This document shows positions 35,626-47,313 of a stretch of 64,000 nucleotides of DNA, one piece after another. The position numbers were made by a program, and so were the translations under genes. Every line of letters starts with the position of its first letter. The stretch's first letter is position 1. Source of the stretch: Iris pallida (taxonomy: Eukaryota; Streptophyta; Magnoliopsida; Asparagales; Iridaceae); assembly GCA_029216955.1 (NCBI GenBank), contig JANAVB010033216.1:4944460-5008459 (forward strand), written 5' to 3'. The notes under the pieces are model-generated. The model was given only the letters and a program-made list of their open reading frames with translations. It was not told the DNA's origin and ran no database searches.

Positions 35626-38116
35626 GGGAATAGTTCCCAGATTTGTGCGAGTGTGGGTGTGGGTGTGCACTTGACAGTTAAGTATAATAGGTTTTATTTA
35701 GTGTGTGTATAATGTGTTCAGTGCATTGACAGTTGGGTGTCTCAGTTTTAGCTAAACAGTGTGAAGGGTGATGTGTGGATGTGTGTGTGTCAATTGTGTC
35801 TCAGTTGTGACAGGAAAGACAGGGTGTCAATGAGGAATGTGGCATGGTGTAGACACTGAAATTAGTGACCAATCTCAGGAATTTCTGAGAACAATTTGAC
35901 AGCTTAACACTCAAATCCAAGCCCAAATTCGAATCCCCATTTCAAACACCAAATCAGTGACCAATCTAGACAGCAACTCACCCACATTTCATGCATCTAA
36001 CAGGTCAATTAACAACATAATCATCTAGAAAAAGAGGGATTAAAAGTTTAGGATTTTGAACAGTGCATGGGGTTACATATAACAGTTCAACACTCAAAAT
36101 TGAAATCGAAAACCAATAAGCCTAATACCAGTCAATAACCAATCATGTAGTGATCTAATACACATGTGTAGATGATTTAATCGTGAAAATTTAACACCAA
36201 AAATAGCTAGAACAGGGAATCAGTTTCAAGATTTCGATGTCAGGATTGTGTATCAGTTGATACATAGGCATCCCCCAAACCACATTCAAAATCCCATTTC
36301 TAAGTGCGAAACCCAATCCAATACATAAAATCAACTAATAGTAGTTAGTACATATGTAGATGAATCAATATGACAATTTTAACATCAATATTTAGTTTAA
36401 AAAGAAAAGGAATTAAACTCAGTTTTGAAAACAGGAAATAGTATCAGTGATATTTGGGAAATACGAATTTCGAATTCAAAACATGATAATATAGTAATTT
36501 AAAGGTTGTCAATTAATCTAGCACAAGTGTACGTGTCACAGGGGTAATTTTGTGTCACCCTAGAGCCGGACACGGCGTGTCCACGTCTAGAAACACACAC
36601 AGACACTGCACAGGCACACAGCGTCGTGCATGCGTGTGTGTCGCTCTAGGACACGACACAGGGCACGATACGACTCGTGCTCGTGCCCACGTGTTCGCCC
36701 CACATAGGGTTACAATCGTGTCACCCTACACTGCGTCTCCGTGTCCCCGCGTTCCCGTGTTCGAATAAAAGGTGCGTGTCAGTGGCGCGAATGCACGCGT
36801 GTACAGCTAACACGTACGGCCGGTACGGCCAGTACGAGGAGGAGAACTCCTCGTACACTACACCAAATGGCCTTAAATTTTGGAAGGATGATGTCAGTCA
36901 GTGCTCTGACATCCTCCCAAAATTTGACGTGTCCTAGTGTCCGACACAGTGAGATATCGTGCCCGAGTAGCAGGACAGTGCACTCGTGTCGTGCACGCGT
37001 GTCCAACTCCAAAAACATACACAAAACGACACAGAAATACCTAACGCCCTTCACAAAATTTAATGTACATACTTAGATCTACAAATTCATGTAATTATAT
37101 TTACAAAAATCGAAAATAAATTCCTTAGAGGCATTTCGTCGAACATCTACACATACACTATGACACGTGTCCGATATGGACACCAAACGGACACGAAATT
37201 GGCTCAAACTTCAGGGACAGCTAGGGGACTCCTAGATCTAGCCCTAAATGCAAAGAAAACAGAAATTTTAGATCAATTTGTGGAGTTTACCTATAGGTGC
37301 AAAAAGCATAAAAAAGCTCCAAATGGGGGGTGTTCTTCTTGGTGGCCAAATGCTCCAAATTGATCCCAAACTAAAATTAACCTCTAGAAATAACATTCAT
37401 ACAGAAATTAGGTCCTAATGCAAAAGACTAGGATTAAAAGGGAATTAAAATAAATTTATGGGAATATTTAGGAAGGGGGAAAATACCTTTCTTTTTCTAT
37501 GTATTGAAATAAAATAAAAGTGGCAAGAACTAATGAATAAGTGTTTATATAGGGTGGGGATTCCTATGTGGCTGGTTACTTAGGGTTTGGTTAGGGTTGG
37601 GGCTTCTAGTTATAGGCTATGGGCTTAAGTCATAAGTCATTAAGTCCTTAAATCACAAGTCATTTCATTAAACCATAAACCATGCAATAATTTCACTTAA
37701 ACTAATCCTTTCATTCTAAAACTAATCTCTAATGACTAAAATGAGTTAACTCAAGCTAGACTAGGGTCACCATGGCTAGGGTTAGCTTCTAGACTAGTCT
37801 ACAAGTCTCTATAAGTCAAAGCCCAAACTAGGAATCACCAATCCAATAAATAATCAAATAATTCATGACCAAATTACCCCTAGACTAAAAATGATAATTA
37901 AATCATCCTAATGACATGGTTAGGCTCTAGGTCATGCAGTCTCTCGGGTTTCACTGGCAGTATATCAAAATCACAAGTCATGACTTAAAGCAGTTTTTAA
38001 ATAGTTTAAAAATTATTAAAAATCACCAAAAATTATAATATGAAATAAATATCAATAAATAATAATTATAATTATAAAATTTTAAAATTATCCTCATCTG
38101 GAAACTGGGTGTTACA
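35626..38116 (-). repeat. Element D, 3' LTR (left), truncated
   Basis: Matches the right LTR from GGGAATAGTTCCCAG onward. CGTGTC island about 36,520-37,195; TATA-like box 37,541-37,554 (sense CCCTATATAAACAC); ends CTGGGTGTTACA. Confidence 0.9.
37541..37554 (-). promoter_or_regulatory. TATA box candidate, left LTR of D
   Basis: Sense CCCTATATAAACAC, 563 bases from the U3 end. It is the best TATA match among the family LTRs. The right LTR has CCTAAATAAACAC at 45,591-45,604. Confidence 0.5.
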
Positions 38117-38445
38117 ATCCTACCCACCTTAGAAAAATTTTGTCCTCGAAATTAAGATGATCGCACCCCCTTCTAGGTCAAACATAGTCAAGGGTCAATC
38201 ACTAGTCAATTTTCTCCACATCCTAGTACTTGGTCATCAGCTGGTCAACTTCTTAGGATTTTATCTATGCTAGCTACATAAGTGTTGGCAACTAGAAGTT
38301 AGCAAAAAGAGAAACTCTATAATAGGTTCCTATCCTATCAAGTCACCCATAACTAAGTACCTACAAGTTGAGCACACCAATCCCAAATACCACATATATA
38401 TATGCTCAAAAACAACAACCCATCACATATATCCTAAGTATATCA

Positions 38446-38520
<75 letters not shown>

Positions 38521-39836
38521 CTGATCAACTAAGGGTTAAATATATAACTGATCAACTAAGGGTTAAAGTAGACTATACTTATAAGGGACTGAAACAATGC
38601 TCAGAAATTAGGCTAAGGATGAATGGCCTGAATCATCAATATAGGAAAAAATGGAATGATGCTAAGGAGACTAAAATTTATAAGCTAAAGGACAGGACAT
38701 TTGGGTCCACTTGTATAGTCAAAGTGAGAGGAACCTACATGGTGGCTGAAACATGCCTCTAGATCAACCTGGGCTCTCCTATCTATCTGACTGAACTAAC
38801 TACATGCAGGACAGTGGTCTGAAGAAGTGAACCAGACTAGTGTACAGGGAATACAATAGGCAGTATACTGCAAATGAGTGCAGGCTACGTACCAATCAAA
38901 TTATAGTACACATATATACAAACTATATATATTAACCGTCATCACCTCAACTCTACTCAAGGTCTAAAACACACACTCCCTACCACATGCCTAGCACTCC
39001 AATGAAGGGGTCAGATACTGTAAGGTGTACTAGAACAGAACGGTGAACTGTCCCAAGTAGTGAGTGCAGACCTCTAGTATGCATGATACTAACTCTCCAG
39101 ATATGCAAAATATGGTAAGGGGTTGATGGTTATATTGGTGAGTCAATAATTGGGGTCTGAACTATGGTCCAGTGAAACCTATGATGCAACATGGTAGGTA
39201 ATGAATTTTCAGTAGAGTGAACAACTTGTACAAGTCTGAACCAAGGGAACAGGGTATCTAGTGAAGGGTCTGCACACTGCCTATAAAGGTTGATCAATAT
39301 GACTAAACTCAACACAAGAGAACTTACTAAAATAGGGAGTAGACCAATATAGGCTAACAATATGTCAATAATCCTATACAATAATGACCTATAGACACCA
39401 CCAAACCTATACCTCATATGCCAATGCCATCTGCAATCTATATATATATAGGCCTCTCAGTCTTAGGTGAACTACAACTGTACTCAAGGATAGGCTCTGG
39501 TCATGGGTGCCTCACTGGAAGAAAAGGTAAGGAAAATAATAACAATCATCAAGGCTGTAAGGCATACTAACATCCTATATGTAAACTGGTTGGTACTATA
39601 ATAATAAGGAAATCATCTACAATGGGTTACTATTCTAATACCAATACTAACTATCATCTCTAGAGTACAGACACTCTACAAGTCATCATCTCATAACACT
39701 ATGAAAGAACTACATATGAATAAGCTCTACAAAACTAAATACCCCTACTCCTAAGTTATTTGATGGAATATAATTTTAAACAACAGAAGGGTATGATAGA
39801 GATGATATGTTTAAAAACTTTCTCAAGATATAATCT
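38117..39836. other. Element D interior, unique noncoding segment
   Basis: Starts with the polypurine/pol-end signature (TTTGTCCTCGAAATTAAG on the plus strand), then 1.7 kb without a recognisable frame. It contains an (AT)n run at 38,447-38,518. Element B has only about 100 bases in the same place. Confidence 0.6.
38447..38518. repeat. (AT)n microsatellite
   Basis: About 36 uninterrupted AT dinucleotides inside the interior of element D, followed by two direct copies of AACTGATCAACTAAGGGTTAAA. Confidence 0.97.
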
Positions 39837-40110
39837 GATAATCATATGCGTCTGTCCAAAATTATGTTACTCAGAGTCTTCGTCATGCTAGTGAGCAAGG
39901 CTACGATAATCACAGAGTCCTTGACTAAGGCACATACTTCTAGAATCATGATATTTAAAATTTTTGTATTGCCGCATGCTTGGCAGCGAAAACCTTAAAT
40001 TCCCACACCCAAGAAATACGTCCTAAATCTGACTATATGTCCTCACTATGCCAGCTAATACGACTATCGAAGATTCTAGATTCCATAACTGGGTGACCTA
40101 GCCCACATGA
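39837..40110. repeat. Post-gag conserved block, element D copy
   Basis: Matches 22,401-22,682 of element B over its whole length and lies directly downstream (sense) of gag in both. Confidence 0.7.
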
Positions 40111-40160
40111 TTCATCTCAGAAGAAAATCAAATATAACACAAGAACAAGGACAAAATTGA

Positions 40161-41288
40161 TCAATCAACAAGGAACAGAGGGAATCGAAATTTCAAGGCA
40201 GTTATAAGAGGCAATTTCGAAAATGGAATCAAAAGAACGGAACCTGCAACTAGATCTCCAATGGCCTGAGCATCCTCGACTGTCCTGGTGAAAGCTTGCC
40301 CCTGCTGGCCACCCCTGGCCTGCTGCTGGTGCTGAACGAACCTCTGCTGCTGTGTCGGCAGGGCTGGTCCCCTCTGCTGGCCTGTTGGAGCTCTGACTAC
40401 TGCTCCCTGAGCTGCTCGTCCCATGCGACACTCCCTCATCTGGTGGTCTGCTGAACCACACACTAGGCACTGGCCTAGCCTCTTCCGGCATTCGCTCCAA
40501 TCGTCTCCTGGTTTCTTGTAGAAAGGGCAAATAATAACAAGCTGTTGTCCCGGGGCCTACTGCTGCCTCTGTGGCTGCTGTGCCTGCTAAAAGGGTACAC
40601 GGTCCTGAAACTGCCGCTGCTGAAGGTAGACCCTCGGCTGCTGATACTGCTGCTGAAACTGCAAGAGGGGTATCTTGGCCAGGCCCGCACTGCCACTAGC
40701 TCCCTCAAAAGGAGGTGCAATAGGACAATCTATCTTCTGGTGGGCACCTGACCCACAGAAATAGCAAACCTTCAACCTCTTCCTGTACTGCTCCCAGATG
40801 TGTCCCAGCTTCTTTCAGTAGGGACAACTGACTGTCTGCTGTCTGGGTGCCTGATACTGTCTGGGCTGATGTTGTCCCTGCTGATGGCCCTGACCCTGGA
40901 ACTGCTGCTGAACAGACCTCTGCTGATACTGGTACTGAATCTGTACATGAGGCCTCTTAGCCTGACCTTCACTGCTGATAACTCCATGAATGTTATGTCC
41001 CCTCTTGAACAACTGTTGTCGCTGAGTTTCCACTATCTGCTGGAAGAAGGAGAACAACCGTGCCACATCCTCTGATCCTGGTGGCGGCTGCTGCTGAAGA
41101 ACGTTCGGGATGACTAGAGAAAGTCTCAGAGTATGAAGAGGTGCACTCCCATAATCTGCAGATATCCCAGCCTGAGCTGGCATAACAGGAGCTGCAGTCT
41201 CGGGGCCTTGCTGATCAGGACGAGGAGTAGTAGACCCCTCAGTAGTGTCTTCCCGATCGAGACGATGAGATCGCGTCTCCATAACCAT
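40161..41288 (-). pseudogene. gag: Rearranged gag pseudogene (element D): no capsid, doubled zinc-knuckle region
   Basis: One continuous frame broken only by in-frame stops (near 40,815 and at two sites near 40,560-40,590). It starts MVMETRSHR like A and B, keeps the Pro/Gln-rich N-terminus to FFQQIVETQRQQ, then jumps straight to LFKRGHNIHG. So the roughly 200-residue capsid domain is missing. The nucleocapsid part is then present twice: GQAKRPHVQ...KKLGHIWEQYRKRLKVCYFCGSGAHQKIDC, and again SAGLAKIPLLQ...KKPGDDWSECRKRLGQCLVCGSADHQMREC. One stop replaces a knuckle Cys (TGC to TGA); the other two are CAG to TAG. The end TVEDAQAIGDLVAG is at the same point as in A and B. Confidence 0.82.
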
Positions 41289-41460
41289 CCTAGAGACAGA
41301 TCAAAAGAACAATTGCTGAGAATGACTCGAAATAGCAAAGGAGGACAGTTATATTTAAGGGAGAACAATGTCAGCAAGAACCGAGATGGTATGAATTAAA
41401 TAAGAGTTTTTCCTAATGTGATTGAGTACCTTCAAAAATATCCTAATCCTACTGCAGGCT

Positions 41461-41490
41461 GTAGTGATACTCTGATTCGAATACCACTAC
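41461..41490 (-). ncRNA. Leader stem-loop, element D
   Basis: Same 9-bp stem as in element A (GTAGTGGTA with TATCACTAC) and the same loop palindrome TTCGAA, with three loop bases changed. It lies 12 bases past the primer-site candidate. Confidence 0.45.
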
Positions 41491-41502
41491 ACTTCTAGTC
41501 TT

Positions 41503-41520
41503 GACCTGCATGGGCCACCA
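41503..41520 (-). other. Primer-binding-site candidate, element D
   Basis: GACCTGCATGGGCCACCA on the plus strand, identical to A and B, 9 bases from the LTR border at 41,530. Confidence 0.6.
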
Positions 41521-41873
41521 CTAAAAACGTGTCACAACCCGCACCCTAGAGTAAGGGCACGAGACGTGGGTACGTCCAGCCTACGCCGCAGTGTCGGCGG
41601 TAGAACGCTGTTCTAGGTCACAATATCTAACAATATGATGCTAAGCAGTTTATACTCCCCGAATGGGGGTGACATAGCAGAATGTAAACTCAATCACAAC
41701 TAAGGAAGAAGAAGCACGATATGATATAGAACTCAAAATAAAATACAGATGATCAGAAGAGTCTAAGTGTCTAAGATAATAACTGAGCAAACATCCAAAA
41801 ATACAAAGTCTCAACTACAGAATATGAAAGAATATATACAATCAAGATCTCAAATAACAGAAATAGAGCCTAA

Positions 41874-42046
41874 CTAAACTAGTCCCAAGACAACATAAGT
41901 AAGATAAAGCCTAACTAAACTAGTATAGGCAGTAGGGGTAATGTCATCAGCTAGAGCTATGTCCTCCTGAGAGTCCAGCTCACAAGTGTCGTCTAGGGCT
42001 GTCCCATAAAAAGTGTCAACACCAGCCTCATCCTCGTCCTCGTCAT
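41874..42046 (-). other. Acidic mini-exon candidate, D LTR
   Basis: Sense: CTGAT, then TTTACAG, then the frame DDEDEDEAGVDTFYGTALDDTCEL, DSQED and DDITPTA, aligned with B by in-frame length changes. Upstream of the acceptor-like site the frame has a stop (TGA), so here the coding signal begins only after TTTACAG, which favours an exon boundary at that point. Confidence 0.5.
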
Positions 42047-43176
42047 CTGTAAATATATCAACGGTGCCCAATCAGGACGGAGCGAGCACAATACATCTCA
42101 ACAGATCATAGCAGGTTAGAAAATATAATCATGTAGTAAAGTAAGATACATGAAACTGAAAGAAAGTATAGAATGTAAGGAGATAGCTGTAATGGAAATA
42201 TCTACTATAAATAGAGAACTAACAGTGGCTAGTGAGTCAGAGTACAATATAGACATGTGAATGGCATAGGACGATTCTGATGATACACTACGGAAGGATT
42301 CTGATGCTACACTACTTGGATATTATTCACATGTCCACTTCTACTCCCCCGTACCCCCAATCAATACATAAGGATCCAGCCAGGTTATGTTATGATTCAT
42401 GTAACGGCCCCCGAAGGGTGGTATATGATAGTCCCATAAATGGGGATTCTAGGAATGCCCATAAATGGGGGGATTCAAGGAAGACTCTGTGATCATGAGA
42501 GTACATATCGCAAGTGATTCAATGAACCATGAAGCATAGTAATACACAATGTAAGTGAAACGCACAGAACATGTAGTATTCGATGCTCCCTGAGGGAATA
42601 ACATCTCAAGAAAGGATCCATATATTACTAATCCGTGTGACCAACATGACAGTATCAAGTAAAGTAATTTAAAGCAAGAGAATAATTCTAACAGGATATG
42701 AAATGATCAGAGAATGTACTCGCCTGTATCCTGAGTATCTGTAGAGTATCTACTGTCCTAGGAGTGGTATTTGTCTCCTATAGAACAGTACAAGTCACTA
42801 TAAGTCTAAAAATAATATAACGGACTGCTACAATGCATCTACATGAAGTTTGGGGTCAAACTGGACTAAAGTCAACTCTCGGTCAACTCTAGTCAACTAG
42901 ACTAGTCAAACTAGGTCAACTAGGTCAAGCCTAAGCCAAACAAGTCTCACTAGGCCTAACTAGTCTATTCTAGTAAGCACACACCATTTCTAGACTATAC
43001 AAGTCAAACTAGACACTCACTAGGCATACAGACACACCCATAGGCTATGAGCCCTAGGATATAGGCTATATCATGCCTATAACCTACCCACATATCACAT
43101 ATACACATATCAATATATATAATATAATATAGTAACACACATATATAATATATAGGGTACATGAATATGTGCATCT

Positions 43177-43334
<158 letters not shown>

Positions 43335-44569
43335 CTACACATAGAAGAATAGGAAAGGGGCACATGTGGATTGTGTGTGTACATGTGAGCAAAGTGTCAT
43401 GAGAGTGTCAATGGGAAGTTAGTGTAAAACAAATAGCATGTATGTGTGTGTACAAAACAAGGTGGCATGGTATAGTGTCTTAGTGCATTAATCAAACTAG
43501 TGTGTGTGTGTGAGAGTGTCAAGAGGGTGTGAAACCTGTGTGTGTGTGTGATACAAGAAATAGGAAAAACAGTGTATGAACAAGAGGGTGAGTAGAGTGA
43601 TATGAATGTGTGTGTACATAAAGTTCAATGTGTGGTTATGGTGTTATGTCAATATGTAACAGGTATTCAAGGGTGGCCAACTTCAGGGAATAGTTCCCAG
43701 ATTTGTGTGGGTGTGGGTGTGGGTGTGCACTTGGCAGTTAAGTGTAATAGGTATTATTTAGTGTGTATATAATGTGTTCAGTGCATTGACAGTTGGGTGT
43801 CTCAGTTTTAGCTAAACAGTGTGAAGGGTGATGTGTGGATGTGTGTGTGTCAATTGTGTCTCAGTTGTGACAGGAAAGACAGGGTGTCAATGAGGAATAT
43901 GGCATGGTGTAGACACTGAAATCAGTGACCAATCTCAGGAATTTCTGAGAAAAATTTGACAGCTTAACACCCAAATCCAAACCCAAATCCGAATCCCTAT
44001 TTCAAACAGCAAATCAGTGACCAATCTAGACAACGACTCACCCACATTTCATGCATCTAACATGACAATTAACAACAAAATCATCTAGAAAAAGATGGAT
44101 TAAAAGTTCAGGATTTTGAACAGTGCATGGGGTTACATATAACAGTTCAACACTCAAAACTGAAATCGAAAACCAATAAGCCTAATACCAGTCAATAACC
44201 AATCATGTAGTGACCTAATACACATGTGTAGATGATTTAATCGTGAAAATTTAATACCAAAAACAGCTAGAACAGGGAACCAGTTTCAGGATTTCGATGT
44301 CAGGACTGTGTATCAGTTGATACATAGGCAGTCCCCAAACCACATTCAAAATCCCATTGCTAAGTGCGAAACCCAATCCAATACGTAAAATCAACTAACA
44401 GTAGTTAGTACATATGTACGTGAATCAATTTGACAATTTTAACATCAATATTTAGTTTTAAAAAAAAGGAATTAAACTCAGTTTCGAAAACAGGAAATGG
44501 TATCAGTGATATTTGGAAAATGCGAATTTCGAATTCAAAATATGATAATATATTAATTTAAAGGTTGTC

Positions 44570-45245
44570 AATTAATCTAGCACATGTGTACGTGTCACAG
44601 GGGTAATTTCGTGTCACCCTAGAGCCGGACACGGCGTATCCACGTCTAGAAACACATACAGACACTGCACAGGCACACAGCATCGTGCATGCGTGTGTGT
44701 CGCTCTAGGACACGACACAGGGCATGACACGACTCGTGCTCGTGCCCACGTGTTCGCCCTACATAGGGTTATAATCGTGTCACCCTGCACCGCATTCCCG
44801 TGTCCTCGTGTCCGAATAAAAGGTGCGTGTCAGTGGCACGAATGCACGCGTGTACAGCTCGCACGCGCGGCCAGTGCTGCCTGTACGAGGAGTAGAACTC
44901 CTCGCACACTGCACCAAATGGTCTCAAATTTTAGGAGGATGATGTCAGTCAGTGCCCTGACATCCTCCCAAAATTTGACGTGTCCTAGTGTTCGACACAG
45001 TGAGATATCGTACCCGAGTAGCAGGACAGTGCACTCGTATCGTACACGCGTGTCCAACACCAAAAATAGACACAAAACGACACAGAAATACCTAACACCC
45101 TTCAAAAAATTTAATATACATACTTATATCTACAAATTCATGTAATTACATTTATAAAAATCGAAAATAAATTTCTTAGAGGCATTTCGTCGAACACCTA
45201 CACATACACTATGACACGTGTCCGATACGAACACCAAACGGACAC
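44570..45245. promoter_or_regulatory. CGTGTC/ACGTGTC island, right LTR of D
   Basis: ACGTGTC sites near 44,589, 44,978 and 45,215, CACGTG-like words, and the palindrome-like GTGTCCGATACGAACAC at its right end. The left-LTR copy is at about 36,520-37,195. Confidence 0.45.
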
Positions 45246-46179
45246 AAAATTGGCTCAAACTTCAGGGACAGCTAGGGGACTCCTAAATCTAGCCCTAAAT
45301 GCAAAGAAAATAGAAATTTTAGGTCAATTTGTGGAGTTTACCTATAGATGCAAAAAGCATGAAAAGTTCCAAATGGGGGGTGTTCTTCTTGATGGCCAAA
45401 TGCTCCAAATTGATCCCAAACTGAAATTAACCTCCAGAAATAATATCCATACAGAAATTAGGTCCTAATGCAAAAGACTAGGATTAAAAAAGAATTAAAA
45501 TAAATTTATGGAAATTTTTGGGAAGAGGAAAAATACCTTTCTTTTCCCATGTATTGAAATAAAATAAAAGAGGCAAGAACTAATGAATAAGTGTTTATTT
45601 AGGGTGGGGATCCCTATGTGGCTGGTCACTTAGAGTTTGGTTAGGGTTAGGGCTTCTATTTATGGGCCATGGGCTTAAGTCATAAGTCATTAAGTTCTTA
45701 AATCACAAGTCATTTCATTAAACCATAAACCATGCAATAATTTCACTTAAACTAATCCTCTCATTCTAAAACTAATCTCTAATGACTAAAATGAGTTAAC
45801 TCAAGCTAGACTAGGGTCACCATGGCTAGGGTTAGCTTCTAGACTAGTCTACAAGTCTCTATAAGTCAAAGCCCAAACTAGGAATCACCAATCCAATAAA
45901 TAATCAAATAATTCAAATAAGTCAAAATGGCCAAATTATCCCTAGGCTAAAAATGATAATTAAATCATCCTAATGACATGGTTAGGCTCTAGGACATGCA
46001 GTCTCTCGGGTTTCACTGGCAGCACATCAAAATCACAAGTCATGACCTAAAGCAGTTTTTAAATAGTTTAAAAATTATTAAAAATTACCAAAAATCATAA
46101 TGTGAAATAAATATCAATAAATAATAATTATAATTACAAAATTTTAAAATTATTCTCATCTGGAAAACTGGGTGTTACA

Positions 46180-47288
46180 CTGTGTGTTAGCATTAGATGT
46201 GTTAGGAGAGCGTTCAAGTGTGACTTGGGTGCCATCGATGACATATAGTGTATGTGTGTGTGTGTGTAAGACCTAGCATGCTAGTAGACTTCCTCGTGTT
46301 AAAATTGTTTTTTCAATGACTTCTATGATTAGTCACGTATCATTATACGACACTTTAAGTGAGTTACACTATATTGGCACGGGCTTACGTACTTGACTGA
46401 TCATCAGTATAAGCGGTCCATGTATCGGTATATATAGTGATTAGATTGAGTCTAGTTAGTAATTTGCATTAAAATATGTATTGTTCGAGTCATGGATATG
46501 ACTGGTGTAAGATATAGGTGGGGAAGACTATTAGTAGGTAGGCGGGGAAGACTATTAGTAGGCGTATGAGATAGCCACCTTTAGCCTCATAGTAACCCGG
46601 TTATGGGTTCATAGTTTCCCGGTTATGGGTGTATTGCTAGAGGATATATTCGGTAGTGGCCGCGCATCAGAACACAGTCGGGAGGTATGCTAGTATATAC
46701 ATAAGCCTCTAGCGGATGTAATGCTTTATTCCTTCACCTACTCACACGTACCAAAGTAGTCTTCAAGTGCATACACTTAGATGGATAGTTCACCTTGTCA
46801 GTTATATTCATGTTCATGTATATTACTTTTACTATTCATTTTGTGGCTAGTTGTTATTTTTTACGTCCCTCTAAGGACCTGATGATCTCTCCAGGTTGTT
46901 GCTGAGCTTGTAGTATAGATAGGTGGATGGTATGATCTTGGCTGCAGGGTTCAAGTATCATTTGTAGTGTTAGTTTATCATTTTCTCGTGCTTTTTTTCT
47001 TTCCTGTTATATCTTATTCATTTAGCCTAGTTTTACTGGACCTTTATTATTCTTCGGATCCATTCCAAACATATATGCTAATATGCTGCAGACCATGACA
47101 TATATTGTTTGTTCTTGATTTTTTTAATTATTATAGATTGAGACATAGTTGAGATAGAGTAGATTTAGTTTACTTTATAATGTACTACGATTAGGATAAG
47201 TCCATTAAATTGGGAACACTTATTCTAACCATACAGCTGGCATGCTCATGTCTTGGGTTCCTATATATTTTGGAATTGGGACATGACA
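46180..47288 (+). repeat. C3 5' LTR, truncated at its left end
   Basis: Homologous in reverse to 32,284 onward. Contains GTGTGT runs near 46,245-46,268, a TATATATAG near 46,430, and ends TTTGGAATTGGGACATGACA. Confidence 0.6.
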
Positions 47289-47298
47289 TATTTTTATT

Positions 47299-47313
47299 GT
47301 GGCCTATGCAGGT
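47299..47313 (+). other. Primer-binding-site candidate, C3
   Basis: GTGGCCTATGCAGGTC-type sequence 10 bases after the LTR end, the sense version of the site in A, B, D and C1, missing one TGG unit. Confidence 0.5.
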
